From JAHEIJ01 sp040235565 (GTDB taxonomy: Bacteria > Pseudomonadota > Gammaproteobacteria > UBA6429 > Thiohalophilaceae), in contig JBECLA010000156.1 in NCBI GenBank assembly GCA_040235565.1, forward strand, positions 1-19,401: DNA of 19,401 nucleotides. Direction: 5' to 3'. Shown here piece after piece: positions 1 through 8,052 of the stretch; within the stretch, counting starts at the first letter, position 1, and every line of letters starts with the position of its first letter. Under the pieces are notes generated by a model. The model saw nothing but the letters and a program-made list of their open reading frames with translations. It had not been told where the DNA came from and did no database searches. A program made the translations under genes and the position numbers.

Positions 1-146
1 GCCGGCTGCAACATGTCAGTGCTGAATGCGTTGTAGTGCACGACATAATCACTAAATGTCTTGGATTGCTCGGCCCACAAGGGGGTACTGCTCAGGCTGA
101 AACCCAGAGAAAATACAATGCCGAGCAAAAGATGTCTGCTGAACAT
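1..146 (-). CDS. DUF4426 family secreted protein, N-terminal part
   Basis: The gene runs off the left edge; 48 residues are visible. The ATG at 144-146 follows a clear GGAGG ribosome site 8 to 12 bases upstream. Residues 1-24 form a signal peptide: basic start MFSRH, a hydrophobic stretch, and a likely cut after LWA. The mature protein would be periplasmic. The segment after it (FSDYVVHYNAFSTDMLQP) resembles the start of the DUF4426 domain, whose function is unknown. DUF4426 genes commonly sit just downstream of metX-metW in pseudomonads, and the same order is seen here. Assignment rests on a short segment plus context. Confidence 0.75.
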   Translation of the reverse strand, partial: MFSRHLLLGIVFSLGFSLSSTPLWAEQSKTFSDYVVHYNAFSTDMLQP

Positions 147-322
147 GGTTTAACCTCCATCCTTCTCTATAGTTGTTATATAAGGAAAGCATAGACCAAG
201 CTGTTGGCAACGTCGCCATTGACATCGCGAGGGAAGCCGCTATAGCAATTGCATTGATTTAATCGATCATGCAACCAGAAGAGTCAATCTCAACAAGGGT
301 GGTTCTGGTCAGACGATTGTGT

Positions 323-922
323 CTAACGGCGTCGAAAGCGGTACAGTGCCACTTCTCCCATCAAATTGGGTAACAGGCGCATGGGCAGACTGGTGCGATG
401 AGCGCGATCGACCACAGTGCGTTCCAGAATATGAAAGGCTTTTTCTGTACACAAGGCTTCAAAATCACGCAAGGTACAAAGATGGATGTTCGGCGTGTTG
501 TACCAGGTGTTGGGCAGCGATGGGGTTACCGGCATATGCCCTGCCAGCAGTTGCAGACGACAGCTCCAGTGGCCGAAGTTAGGAAAGGTGATAATGCCTT
601 CACGTCCGACCCGTAGCATTTCTTCCAGCAAGCGATCCGGGTAATGCACCGCCTGCAAGGTCTGGGACATCACCACATAATCAAACGAGTTGGATTCGAA
701 CTCGGTCAGGCCCGCGTCCAGGTCGGTCTGGATAACATTGACTCCCCTGGCGATGGCCTGAACAATTTTGTTTTGATCAATTTCCAGACCGTAGCCACTG
801 ACTTGCCGGCTATCACGTAAATGGGCCAGTAAGGTACCGTCACCACAACCCAGATCGAGAATCCGGCTACCGGCGGAGATCCAGTCGGCAATGGTACGAA
901 GTTCCGGTCGCAACATGGTCAT
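323..922 (-). CDS. metW: Methionine biosynthesis protein MetW (SAM-dependent methyltransferase fold)
   Basis: The product is 199 residues, the usual length for MetW. A class I methyltransferase SAM-binding loop is visible at residues 21-30 (ILDLGCGDGT), and the acidic residue that would contact the ribose follows in EIDQNK. Genetics in Pseudomonas putida places metW with metX in methionine synthesis from homoserine. Its chemical role is unsettled; it may support MetX rather than methylate a small molecule. The ATG at 922 lies one base after the metX stop (TGA C ATG), which points to translational coupling. A second in-frame ATG lies two codons later. The stop is TAG at 323-325. Confidence 0.93.
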   Translation of the reverse strand: MTMLRPELRTIADWISAGSRILDLGCGDGTLLAHLRDSRQVSGYGLEIDQNKIVQAIARGVNVIQTDLDAGLTEFESNSFDYVVMSQTLQAVHYPDRLLEEMLRVGREGIITFPNFGHWSCRLQLLAGHMPVTPSLPNTWYNTPNIHLCTLRDFEALCTEKAFHILERTVVDRAHRTSLPMRLLPNLMGEVALYRFRRR

Positions 923-923
923 G

Positions 924-2066
924 TCAGGCGCCTGCCTTAAGGCGGTTCATATAGGTACTGAACACTTCCAGATAATCCGGGATCGGGATAAGAAACGCAT
1001 CGTGACCATGATGTGCCTCGATCTCGGCATAGGAGACGTTCTTCTGGCTGTCCAGCAGAGCTTTGACGATTTCCTTGGATCGTTTGGGCGCAAAACGCCA
1101 GTCGGAAGTAAAGGATACCACCATGAACTGGGCCTGGGCCCGGGACAGCGCCTGTGCCAGGTCATTGTCATAATCGGCTGCGGGATCAAAGTAGTCGAGC
1201 GCCTTGGTCATTAACAGATAGGTATTGGCATCGAATTTTTCCACGAAAGACTGACCCTGGTAGCGGAGGTAACTTTCCACCTGGAAGTCGACATCGAAGC
1301 CGAAATTGAGCTTACCCTCGCGCAGGTCACGCCCAAACTTGGAACGCATGGATTCATCCGAGAGATACGTGATGTGTCCCAGCATGCGTGCCAGCATCAG
1401 ACCCCGGCGTGGAATCACATTGTGTTCATAATAATGGCCCTGGTGAAATTCGGGATCCGACATAATGGCCTGACGGGCAACTTCATTAAAGCCGATATTT
1501 TGCGCCGAGAGTTTGGGTGCGGCGGCAATCACCACGCAGTGCCGCAAGCGTTGCGGAAAATCAATGGCCCACTGCATGGCCTGCATACCGCCCAGGCTGC
1601 CACCGATTACAGCGGCCCACTGATCAATCCCCAGCGCATCAGCCAGACGGGCCTGACTGCGGACCCAGTCCTTGACGGTCACAATGGGAAAGTCCGGTCC
1701 ATAGGGTTTATTTTTTGCCGGATTAATGCTCATCGGGCCGGTGCTGCCCTTACAGCCACCCAGATTATTGGCGCTGACGACGAAGAAGTGGTTGGTGTCG
1801 ATGGGTTTACCCGGACCGATACAGGATTCCCACCAGCCCGGTTTGCGATCCTCCATGCTGTGATATCCCGCGGCATGATGATCGCCGCTCAAGGCGTGAC
1901 AGATCAAAATCGCGTTAGAGGCATCGGTATTCAGCTCACCATAGGTTTCATACACCAGTTCAAAGCCAGGTAAACTGCGTCCGCAGTCGAGTTCCAGCGG
2001 GATATCAAAGGCCAGCTGTTGTGGTTTGATCAGGCCGACCGAGTCGGCGGGTAGTGTATCAGGCAT
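924..2066 (-). CDS. metX: Homoserine O-acyltransferase MetX
   Basis: This enzyme acylates homoserine in the first committed step of methionine synthesis. It is an alpha/beta-hydrolase of 380 residues. The nucleophile elbow GGSLGGMQ gives Ser157; Asp322 (in FTSDWRF) and His355 (in HHGHDAF) complete the triad. I chose the ATG at 2066 because MPDTLPADSVGL matches known family starts. A GTG at 2135 would add 23 residues lacking family resemblance. Gammaproteobacterial MetX proteins of this type have been reassigned in several cases as succinyltransferases, so the acyl donor (acetyl- or succinyl-CoA) is left open. I saw no SAM riboswitch in the 109 bases upstream. Confidence 0.95.
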   Translation of the reverse strand: MPDTLPADSVGLIKPQQLAFDIPLELDCGRSLPGFELVYETYGELNTDASNAILICHALSGDHHAAGYHSMEDRKPGWWESCIGPGKPIDTNHFFVVSANNLGGCKGSTGPMSINPAKNKPYGPDFPIVTVKDWVRSQARLADALGIDQWAAVIGGSLGGMQAMQWAIDFPQRLRHCVVIAAAPKLSAQNIGFNEVARQAIMSDPEFHQGHYYEHNVIPRRGLMLARMLGHITYLSDESMRSKFGRDLREGKLNFGFDVDFQVESYLRYQGQSFVEKFDANTYLLMTKALDYFDPAADYDNDLAQALSRAQAQFMVVSFTSDWRFAPKRSKEIVKALLDSQKNVSYAEIEAHHGHDAFLIPIPDYLEVFSTYMNRLKAGA

Positions 2067-2131
2067 GTGTCGAAGGCAGACAGGCAACGGATCAAGCTGC
2101 AAGTCTAAGTGAGAGACACGCGAGGACGCAA

Positions 2132-2153
2132 CCACCCACAGAGATTGGGGTGG
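2132..2153 (-). repeat. Short inverted repeat between the GTPase gene and metX
   Basis: Six-base arms CCACCC (2132-2137) and GGGTGG (2148-2153) flank a 10-base loop, 23 to 44 bases beyond the stop codon of the GTPase gene on the minus strand. The hairpin could slow or end transcription before metX. No T-run follows it, so a classical intrinsic terminator is not supported. Confidence 0.3.
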
Positions 2154-2175
2154 CGGCTAAATCATAACGCTGACT

Positions 2176-4131
2176 TCAGGCGACCTGGGCGTTTTCGGCT
2201 TCAGCCGGCGGGACAAAGGAATCCAGCGGCTTATTGAGTGTGTTCATCAACTGGTTAATGTCATCCAGTTGAGTTTTCAGTTTGCGGGCGATCTGTTCGA
2301 GCTCGGTGATACGATTTTGCAAGGTATCGCGAGACTCATTAATTTTGCGCAGACTTTCCAGACGTTTCTCCATCTGGTGCTTATGTTCCTTAATCCGCGA
2401 TACCAGGGGCGCCATGGCCGCCTTGCCCCAGGCCTCGGCTTCCTGATGCGCCTGAAAGAAGGTATTACGGGCGTGGCTGACCATGGAAATGAAGAACTTT
2501 TTCACCACAAATGATTGTTCGGTCATGGTCGTAACCGGACTCTTTCGATACGCTTCTGCCTCGTGATACAGGCGTTCGAGATCCCGTCGGTATTTAGCCA
2601 TACTGAAAAATTTCGGCTTGGTTTCGGTCAGACCGTGTTGCTTGTGGAATTCACGATAGATGGTTTGTAGCAGGGTATTGATCTGATCGGTTTGTTCGCT
2701 GGCATTTTTAATTGTTTCAGTAATTATATCGAAAAATTCCTTCATCCCTACTTTCAGACCATGAGTTGTCCAGGTGCCGGACATTTCCTTACGGGTCTTC
2801 GCCATCAGGTTATCCAGCTGGGTAAGGCTTAACATTTCGAGCAGGCCGGTGTGTTTTTCACTGAAAACTTTCTTGTTGGACTGAAAGCTTTCCACGCTTT
2901 TATGATACGTTGCCTGTTCTTCACGGGTCTTCTTCATCAGGTGACCGATAACATCTTCATTCTTGCCGCTCAGGCTTTGCAGTTCTTTCAATTGCTTGTT
3001 GGCGTCAATCAGCCGGGAGGCGACCAGGTCACGTGAACTACGCGCCATAGTGCCGATCTCACCACCAATGTTTTCGCGTACGATAAGCTGTTTTTGCGGC
3101 AATATATCCTGCGCCAGGATGGATTCCAGCGCCAGGATATTACTCTTCTCGATCAGTTCCCGATCTGTGCGGATTTTGGCCAGTAAACCTTTCTGCGCCG
3201 ACACCGGGAAGATATTTGCTTTATTGAGATCAAGCATTTTCGCGACTGACTTGCACTGGGTTTGAATGCTGTTGTTGACGGCATCTTCACCTTTTAATTC
3301 GTCCCACAGGGTGTCCACCTTGTTGAGGACCACGATCCGGGAATGCTTGTTGTCGGTACCTAGCGGTTTGACGAAGCTGTTCCACATTTCCAGATCGGAC
3401 TGGGTGACACCGGTGTCCGCTGCCAGGACGAAAATCACGGCCTGCGCCGCGGGCAACATGTTAATCGTTAATTCCGGTTCATTTCCCAGTGCATTGAGCC
3501 CCGGGGTATCAAGAATGGTCAGTCCTTCCTTCAATAAGGGATGAGGGAAACTGATTAGCGCATGGCGCCACATGGGGATTTCCACCATCTCGGCCGCATT
3601 GGCGCTGTCAGGTGGTGCCAGGCCCAGTTTGGCCGCAACCGGTGCAGGCACCCGCTTGGTTTTGACAACTTCCTTGAAGGATTCGGCCATTTTTTCCGCC
3701 GAATTGGTATCAAGCTGGACAGTGGTCCAGTTGATCGGTTCTTTCTTATGCTCCTGAATGCTGGTGTCTTCGAGCCGGGTTTCAATCGGCAATAAACGAA
3801 TATAACTCTGGTTTGCTTCCGTGTCGTAAAATAATTCCGTCGGGCACATCGTTGTCCGACCTGCCTCGGAGGGCAGCAGCCGACGGTCATATTCGGAAAA
3901 GAAGATGGCATTGATGAGTTCGGTTTTGCCACGGGCGAACTCGGCCACAAAAGCAATAGTGAGTCGATCGGACTTGAGGGTTTCAATCAATTCAAAGATG
4001 CGCAACTCAGATTCCGGTGTGCTCATGTTATTGGCGTCCAGCCAGCGCTGATATTTAGTGACGGCTTTGACCAGATCACCGCGCCAGTGTCCATAGGCTT
4101 GCATCTGGTCTGTAAAACGATCTGTGGCCAT
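2176..4131 (-). CDS. Dynamin-family GTPase with C-terminal coiled coil
   Basis: The product is 651 residues from the ATG at 4131; an upstream TTG at 4155 would add eight. GTPase motifs, in order: P-loop AEFARGKT (63-70), switch threonines in RTTMCPTEL (93-94), G3 in ILDTPGLNALG (DTPG 208-211), G4 NKVD (270-273), and SAQKG (311-315). A long helical region follows, with a coiled coil at about 582-632. This is the layout of bacterial dynamin-like proteins, which act on membranes in related cases. No transmembrane segment is obvious. The first P-loop glycine is alanine, which is unusual. The gene is not tightly coupled to either neighbour. Its target and partner are unknown. Confidence 0.85.
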   Translation of the reverse strand: MATDRFTDQMQAYGHWRGDLVKAVTKYQRWLDANNMSTPESELRIFELIETLKSDRLTIAFVAEFARGKTELINAIFFSEYDRRLLPSEAGRTTMCPTELFYDTEANQSYIRLLPIETRLEDTSIQEHKKEPINWTTVQLDTNSAEKMAESFKEVVKTKRVPAPVAAKLGLAPPDSANAAEMVEIPMWRHALISFPHPLLKEGLTILDTPGLNALGNEPELTINMLPAAQAVIFVLAADTGVTQSDLEMWNSFVKPLGTDNKHSRIVVLNKVDTLWDELKGEDAVNNSIQTQCKSVAKMLDLNKANIFPVSAQKGLLAKIRTDRELIEKSNILALESILAQDILPQKQLIVRENIGGEIGTMARSSRDLVASRLIDANKQLKELQSLSGKNEDVIGHLMKKTREEQATYHKSVESFQSNKKVFSEKHTGLLEMLSLTQLDNLMAKTRKEMSGTWTTHGLKVGMKEFFDIITETIKNASEQTDQINTLLQTIYREFHKQHGLTETKPKFFSMAKYRRDLERLYHEAEAYRKSPVTTMTEQSFVVKKFFISMVSHARNTFFQAHQEAEAWGKAAMAPLVSRIKEHKHQMEKRLESLRKINESRDTLQNRITELEQIARKLKTQLDDINQLMNTLNKPLDSFVPPAEAENAQVA

Positions 4132-4201
4132 AGAAGTACAATCCGGGTTATGCAATAAAAATTTGAATGTAGCGCCTCAGGCAGGCAAGGGACAATTTCA
4201 A

Positions 4202-4223
4202 AAATGAGAAACAGTACTCATTT
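4202..4223. repeat. Perfect 7-base inverted repeat upstream of the GTPase gene
   Basis: AAATGAG (4202-4208) and CTCATTT (4217-4223) are separated by 8 bases. The repeat lies 71 to 92 bases before the GTPase start codon, in its only non-coding upstream region. Placement and symmetry fit an operator bound by a dimeric regulator. The family of any such regulator is unknown. Confidence 0.3.
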
Positions 4224-4378
4224 CGTTTGTTTTTCCCAAACCCGCACCGTGCGCCATATGTTCCTGTGTTAATAACGGCACTTTGTTCGAGATATTTAAT
4301 ATTCCATGATAAGTTGTTGAATTGATTGTAGGGTACTTCCTGGCATTGCACTAGCAGGCAGCCAACCGGATATGCCCT

Positions 4379-4400
4379 GGCTATAACCATAGCTATAGCC
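4379..4400 (-). repeat. Inverted repeat just after the yggU stop
   Basis: Perfect arms GGCTATA (4379-4385) and TATAGCC (4394-4400) flank an 8-base loop, starting 8 bases past the stop codon of the last gene of the yggS-proC-yggT-yggU cluster. It may be the 3' end hairpin of that transcript. The stem is AU-rich and no T-run follows, so termination is only a possibility. Confidence 0.35.
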
Positions 4401-4407
4401 GATCATC

Positions 4408-4701
4408 TCAGGAGGGCGGAGGGATAAACGTGGGTATGTGGGTGGGACGTTCAATCCGGAATTGCTTATGGCGACCTTGTTTACCGGCGGTTAATGTAAT
4501 CTGACTGCGGCTGACACCGAATACTTTCGCCAGGAATTTGCACAGATGGTCATTGGCCTTCCCCTCGATGGGTGGGGCGGTGATCCGGATTTTCAGACTA
4601 TCGCCATGGGTACCGACGATTTCGTCCCGACTGGCGCGGGGCTGGACATAGATTCGAAGAAGAAGCGTTTCATTTTGCCAGGAGCAAAAGGCGTCGCTCA
4701 T
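4408..4701 (-). CDS. yggU: DUF167 (YggU family) protein
   Basis: This small soluble protein has 97 residues, typical for DUF167. Family hallmarks are VQPRASRDEIVG (19-30) and APPIEGKAN (42-50), followed by a basic segment. Its molecular function is unknown. The start at 4701 is fixed by a four-base ATGA overlap with the yggT stop. A start at 4746 would extend the protein into yggT by 15 residues and is less likely. A proline-rich tail (PTHIPTFIPPPS) ends the protein. Confidence 0.9.
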   Translation of the reverse strand: MSDAFCSWQNETLLLRIYVQPRASRDEIVGTHGDSLKIRITAPPIEGKANDHLCKFLAKVFGVSRSQITLTAGKQGRHKQFRIERPTHIPTFIPPPS

Positions 4702-5297
4702 CTTCTTAACGCCAACTGCTGGCCATAGGCCAGACTGGCGGCCCAATCCTGCAGCGGATGGATCAGCAGCAATATCATGAGATAGAGCACGATCATGACA
4801 ACCATGGGTGATAAATCCAGGCCACCCATCGGTGGTAACAGGCGTCGGGCGGGTCGTAACAAGGGGGCGGTAATCTGATAGAGCAGATTGGCAACCGGGT
4901 TATAGCCTCCCTGGCTAATCCAGCTCAGGATCGCGAGGACGAAAACACTGAACAGCAGTACATAGATCAACAACTTTAATATTTCCACCAGGGCAAGCGC
5001 AATCATCCCGGGTAACGTCGGCAGTGGCAGGTTGGCCACCACACTCAACAGCAATAGTTCGACAATCACAACGACGAGCAACAGTACCAGCGAGGCGATA
5101 TCCATGCCGGCGAGACCGGGAATAATCCGTCGCAAGGGTCGCAGGGGCAGGTTGGTGGCTTTGACAATGAACTGGGATATGGGGTTATAAAAGTCGGCCC
5201 GTACCAGTTGCAACAGAAAACGCAGCAGAATAATGACTTCATAAATGCCGAACAGGGTCTGAATCAGAAACACGCCGGCATTGCTCAGATATCCCAT
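4698..5297 (-). CDS. yggT: YggT family integral membrane protein
   Basis: The product is 199 residues and strongly hydrophobic, with two copies of the YGGT unit. The first is at about 36-69 (FYNPISQFIVKATNLPLRPL, then a short linker and D66), the second at about 131-163 (GYNPVANLLYQITAPLLRPA). Each unit is preceded by a membrane segment (about 8-32 and 104-126) and followed by another (about 68-88 and 163-180). It belongs in the inner membrane; a role in osmotic or ion balance has been proposed for relatives, without a firm mechanism. An AAGGGG ribosome site lies just before the ATG, and only 9 bases separate it from the proC stop. Confidence 0.93.
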   Translation of the reverse strand: MGYLSNAGVFLIQTLFGIYEVIILLRFLLQLVRADFYNPISQFIVKATNLPLRPLRRIIPGLAGMDIASLVLLLVVVIVELLLLSVVANLPLPTLPGMIALALVEILKLLIYVLLFSVFVLAILSWISQGGYNPVANLLYQITAPLLRPARRLLPPMGGLDLSPMVVMIVLYLMILLLIHPLQDWAASLAYGQQLALRR

Positions 5298-5306
5298 TTT
5301 GTCCCC

Positions 5307-6134
5307 TTACTTGCCCAGTTGATCGGCCAGTTCCTGCGCCCGGTCCCGCGCCGCACGTAATGCCTTGTTAAAGATATCTTCCAGGCCTTCCTGTTGCAGG
5401 ACCTGAATAGCACGTTCGGTGGTGCCACCGGGGGAGGTTACATTTTGCCGCAACACCGCCGGATCTTCTTCGATCTCCAGCGCCAGTTTGGCGGCACCGA
5501 ATGCGGTCTGCAGGGTGAGCAGCCGCGCGGTTTCCGCGGCTAATCCCAGTTCTTGCCCGGCTTTTTCCATCGCCTCCATGACCAGGAACAGATAGGCCGG
5601 GCCGCTGCCGGAGAGGGCGGTGACCGCGTCCATCTGGTTTTCATCTTCGACCCATTGCACCAGTCCGGCGGCCCGCATAATCGATTCCGCCAGATCCCGT
5701 TGGGCCTCGTTCACCTGGGGCGTGGCGAACAAAGCGGTGGCGCCACTTTGAACCAGGGCAGGGGTATTGGGCATAGCGCGGACAATCGGGGTATCGTTAC
5801 CCAGCCACGAACCCAAAGAGGACGTGCGTATTCCTGCCGCCACCGTCAGGATCAACTGGTGCTGCCGGTGGCCCGTGCGCAACCGGGTTGCCACCTCTTT
5901 CAATACCTGCGGTTTGACGGCCAGGACCACCACATCGCATTGGTCTGCAATCTGCTGGTTGTCAGCGGTGGCGTCAATGCCGAAGTCGGATTCCAGGGCG
6001 GTACGAATGGACTCATTCGGATCGGCGACACTCAGGGCATCGGCGGGGTAGCCGGCACGGACCAGACCGCCTATGAGACTGCGGGCCATATTGCCGCCGC
6101 CGATAAAACCGATGGTGTGTTTGTGCTTGTTCAT
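5307..6134 (-). CDS. proC: Pyrroline-5-carboxylate reductase
   Basis: This enzyme reduces pyrroline-5-carboxylate to proline with NAD(P)H, the last step of proline synthesis, in the cytoplasm. The 275-residue length is normal. The Rossmann loop GFIGGGNMA is at 9-17, AVKP at 72-75, RAMPNTPA at 119-126, the ALSGSGPAY substrate segment at 173-181, and SPGGTTE at 234-240. All the family signatures I know are intact. It is the second gene of the yggS-proC-yggT-yggU order common in gammaproteobacteria. It lies 52 bases after yggS. Confidence 0.97.
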   Translation of the reverse strand: MNKHKHTIGFIGGGNMARSLIGGLVRAGYPADALSVADPNESIRTALESDFGIDATADNQQIADQCDVVVLAVKPQVLKEVATRLRTGHRQHQLILTVAAGIRTSSLGSWLGNDTPIVRAMPNTPALVQSGATALFATPQVNEAQRDLAESIMRAAGLVQWVEDENQMDAVTALSGSGPAYLFLVMEAMEKAGQELGLAAETARLLTLQTAFGAAKLALEIEEDPAVLRQNVTSPGGTTERAIQVLQQEGLEDIFNKALRAARDRAQELADQLGK

Positions 6135-6186
6135 AGATTGCGTACGTTACCCTCTGTCCGGTTCGGGTTCAATTCTGTTGACGGTT

Positions 6187-6885
6187 TTATTCCTCAGTGG
6201 CAGTTTTGGCACGTGTTCCAAATATCGCCGTGCCGATGCGCACCAGGGTGGCGCCTTCCGCAATCGCGGCCTCCAGATCGTTGCTCATGCCCATTGACAG
6301 GGTATCCAGATCAAACCCGGTAGCATTGAGTTGTTCAAGCAACTGGCGGAGTCGGGCAAAGGGTTGGCGTTGCTGGGCCTCATCCGTCGCCGGGGCGGGG
6401 ATGGTCATCAGGCCTCGCAAGCGAAGGTGGGGGAGTTGCGCCACGGCTGCCGCCAGTTCTGGCGTTTGTGCCGGGGAAACTCCGCCCTTGCTCGCCTCGC
6501 CGGAAGTATTGACCTGGAGACACACATTCAGGGGAGGCAACTCCGCGGGACGTTGTTCGTTCAGACGTTGGGCAATTTTGAGTCGATCCACGCCATGCAC
6601 CCAGGCAAAATGACTGGCGATCTGGCGGGTTTTGTTTGACTGGACCGGACCGATGAAATGCCATTCCGCCCGTTCACCAATGGCCGCGATTTTTGGCATG
6701 GCATCCTGCAGATAACTTTCCCCGAAAGCCCGCTGGCCCGCCGCAAGCGCGGCCTCCAGATCTGCAACCGGCCGGGTTTTGCTGACGGCAAGCAGCTGGA
6801 TGCTGTTCGGATCGCGCGCCACCGTGGCGGCAGCCTGGCGAATGCGCATCCGTACCTGGGCCAATCGATCCGCTATTGTGCTCAT
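6187..6885 (-). CDS. yggS: PLP homeostasis protein, YggS/PLPBP family
   Basis: A single-domain alanine-racemase-fold protein of 232 residues that carries pyridoxal phosphate and helps keep vitamin B6 and amino-acid pools balanced; family members show no clear enzyme activity. The PLP lysine is K36 in LLAVSKTRP. Other conserved parts are HFIGPVQSNK (about 96-105), the SLQVNTSGE-like segment (CLQVNTSGEASKGG) and LSMGMSNDLEAAI near the end. It is the first gene of the minus-strand cluster and is divergent from pilT, with which it shares a 108-base intergenic region. Confidence 0.95.
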   Translation of the reverse strand: MSTIADRLAQVRMRIRQAAATVARDPNSIQLLAVSKTRPVADLEAALAAGQRAFGESYLQDAMPKIAAIGERAEWHFIGPVQSNKTRQIASHFAWVHGVDRLKIAQRLNEQRPAELPPLNVCLQVNTSGEASKGGVSPAQTPELAAAVAQLPHLRLRGLMTIPAPATDEAQQRQPFARLRQLLEQLNATGFDLDTLSMGMSNDLEAAIAEGATLVRIGTAIFGTRAKTATEE

Positions 6886-6904
6886 TGTGTCTCTCGCCTA
6901 AGCT

Positions 6905-6961
6905 GTTGGTGCTTTAGAAAATCCGGGAATAACCGATAAACGAATGCATTGATGCACCAAC
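6905..6961. promoter_or_regulatory. Widely spaced inverted repeat in the yggS/pilT divergent region
   Basis: GTTGGTGC (6905-6912) and its exact reverse complement GCACCAAC (6954-6961) lie 41 bases apart between two divergent genes. The second arm overlaps a small palindrome, TGCAT-TG-ATGCA. The placement would suit paired regulator sites acting on one or both promoters, but no known consensus is recognised. I could not identify convincing -35/-10 pairs for either gene here. Confidence 0.3.
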
Positions 6962-6993
6962 TATAACAACGATGATATTTAGAGTAACCACCG

Positions 6994-8031
6994 ATGGACA
7001 TCACCGAATTACTGGCTTTCAGCGTCAAGAATAACGCTTCTGACCTCCACCTTTCTGCGGGTTTGCCGCCAATGATTCGCGTCGACGGAGATGTGCGACG
7101 GATCAATATACCGGAACTGGATCACAAGACGGTGCATTCACTGGTGTACGACATCATGAATGACAAGCAGCGGAAGGATTATGAAGAATTCCTGGAGACG
7201 GACTTCTCGTTTGAAATTCCCGATCTGGCCCGTTTTCGAGTCAACGCCTTCAATCATAATCGCGGTGCCGGGGCGGTATTTCGAACCATTCCTTCCAAGA
7301 TCCTGACGCTGGAGGAACTCAATACCCCGGCGGTATTCCGGGACATTTCCGATAATCCACGCGGAATCGTGTTGGTGACAGGACCAACGGGTTCAGGGAA
7401 ATCCACCACCCTGGCGGCAATGATTGATTACAAGAATGACAACGAATATGGTCATATACTGACCATCGAAGATCCGATCGAATTTGTGCATCAGAGTAAA
7501 AAGTGCCTGGTGAACCAGCGTGAGGTCCATCGTGACACCCTGGGGTTTTCCGAGGCCTTGCGTTCTGCCCTGCGTGAAGACCCGGACATCATCCTGGTGG
7601 GTGAATTGCGTGATCTGGAAACCATTCGCCTGGCATTGACCGCGGCGGAAACCGGCCACCTGGTATTTGGCACGTTGCACACCAGCTCAGCGGCCAAGAC
7701 CATTGACCGTATCATTGACGTGTTCCCGGCGGCGGAGAAGGATATGGTTCGTTCCATGTTGTCGGAATCGCTGCGGGCAGTGATTGCCCAGACGCTGATG
7801 AAACGCATTGGCGGAGGCCGGGTGGCCGCGCATGAGATCATGGTTGGCACGCCGGCGATTCGTAACCTGATTCGTGAAGACAAGGTGGCCCAGATGTATT
7901 CCGCGATTCAGACCGGTCAGGCACAGGGGATGCAGACCCTCGATCAGAACTTGCAGGACCTGGTTGCACGTGGTGTGGTGAGCAAGCAGGAAGCCCGCCT
8001 GCGGGCCGCCAATAAGGACAACTTCAACTAA
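6994..8031 (+). CDS. pilT: Type IV pilus retraction ATPase PilT
   Basis: A hexameric cytoplasmic ATPase that powers pilus retraction and twitching motility. The product is 345 residues, the standard length. An N-terminal PAS-like domain covers about 1-110. The ATPase core has Walker A GPTGSGKST (130-138), the Asp box TIEDPIE (157-163), Walker B with E204 in LVGELRD, and the His box with H222 and H229. The C-terminal AIRNLIRE motif (288-295), known to be needed for retraction in P. aeruginosa PilT, is intact. pilU follows after 21 bases, so the two are probably co-transcribed. Confidence 0.97.
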   Translation: MDITELLAFSVKNNASDLHLSAGLPPMIRVDGDVRRINIPELDHKTVHSLVYDIMNDKQRKDYEEFLETDFSFEIPDLARFRVNAFNHNRGAGAVFRTIPSKILTLEELNTPAVFRDISDNPRGIVLVTGPTGSGKSTTLAAMIDYKNDNEYGHILTIEDPIEFVHQSKKCLVNQREVHRDTLGFSEALRSALREDPDIILVGELRDLETIRLALTAAETGHLVFGTLHTSSAAKTIDRIIDVFPAAEKDMVRSMLSESLRAVIAQTLMKRIGGGRVAAHEIMVGTPAIRNLIREDKVAQMYSAIQTGQAQGMQTLDQNLQDLVARGVVSKQEARLRAANKDNFN

Positions 8032-8052
8032 TTCCAAGCAAGAGAAGGTGTT

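Noticed and set aside
1374..1973. 199-codon open frame on the plus strand inside metX
   Set aside because: It is exactly antisense to a well-supported gene and its translation resembles no protein family.
2067..2135. GTG at 2135 as the start of metX
   Set aside because: The 23 added residues lack family resemblance and overlap an inverted repeat, while MPDTLPADSVGL at 2066 matches known MetX starts.
2067..2175. SAM-sensing riboswitch upstream of metX
   Set aside because: The only structure seen is a six-base hairpin; no SAM riboswitch core is recognisable in 109 bases.
4132..4155. TTG at 4155 as the GTPase start
   Set aside because: It adds only eight residues, has no ribosome site, and an ATG follows at 4131.
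4148..4390. 80-residue open frame upstream of the GTPase gene, minus strand
   Set aside because: It has no recognisable domain, overlaps the regulatory region with two inverted repeats, and shows no ribosome site.
5553..6323. 256-codon open frame on the plus strand across proC and yggS
   Set aside because: It is antisense to two conserved genes and crosses their junction; the translation is low-quality and without domains.
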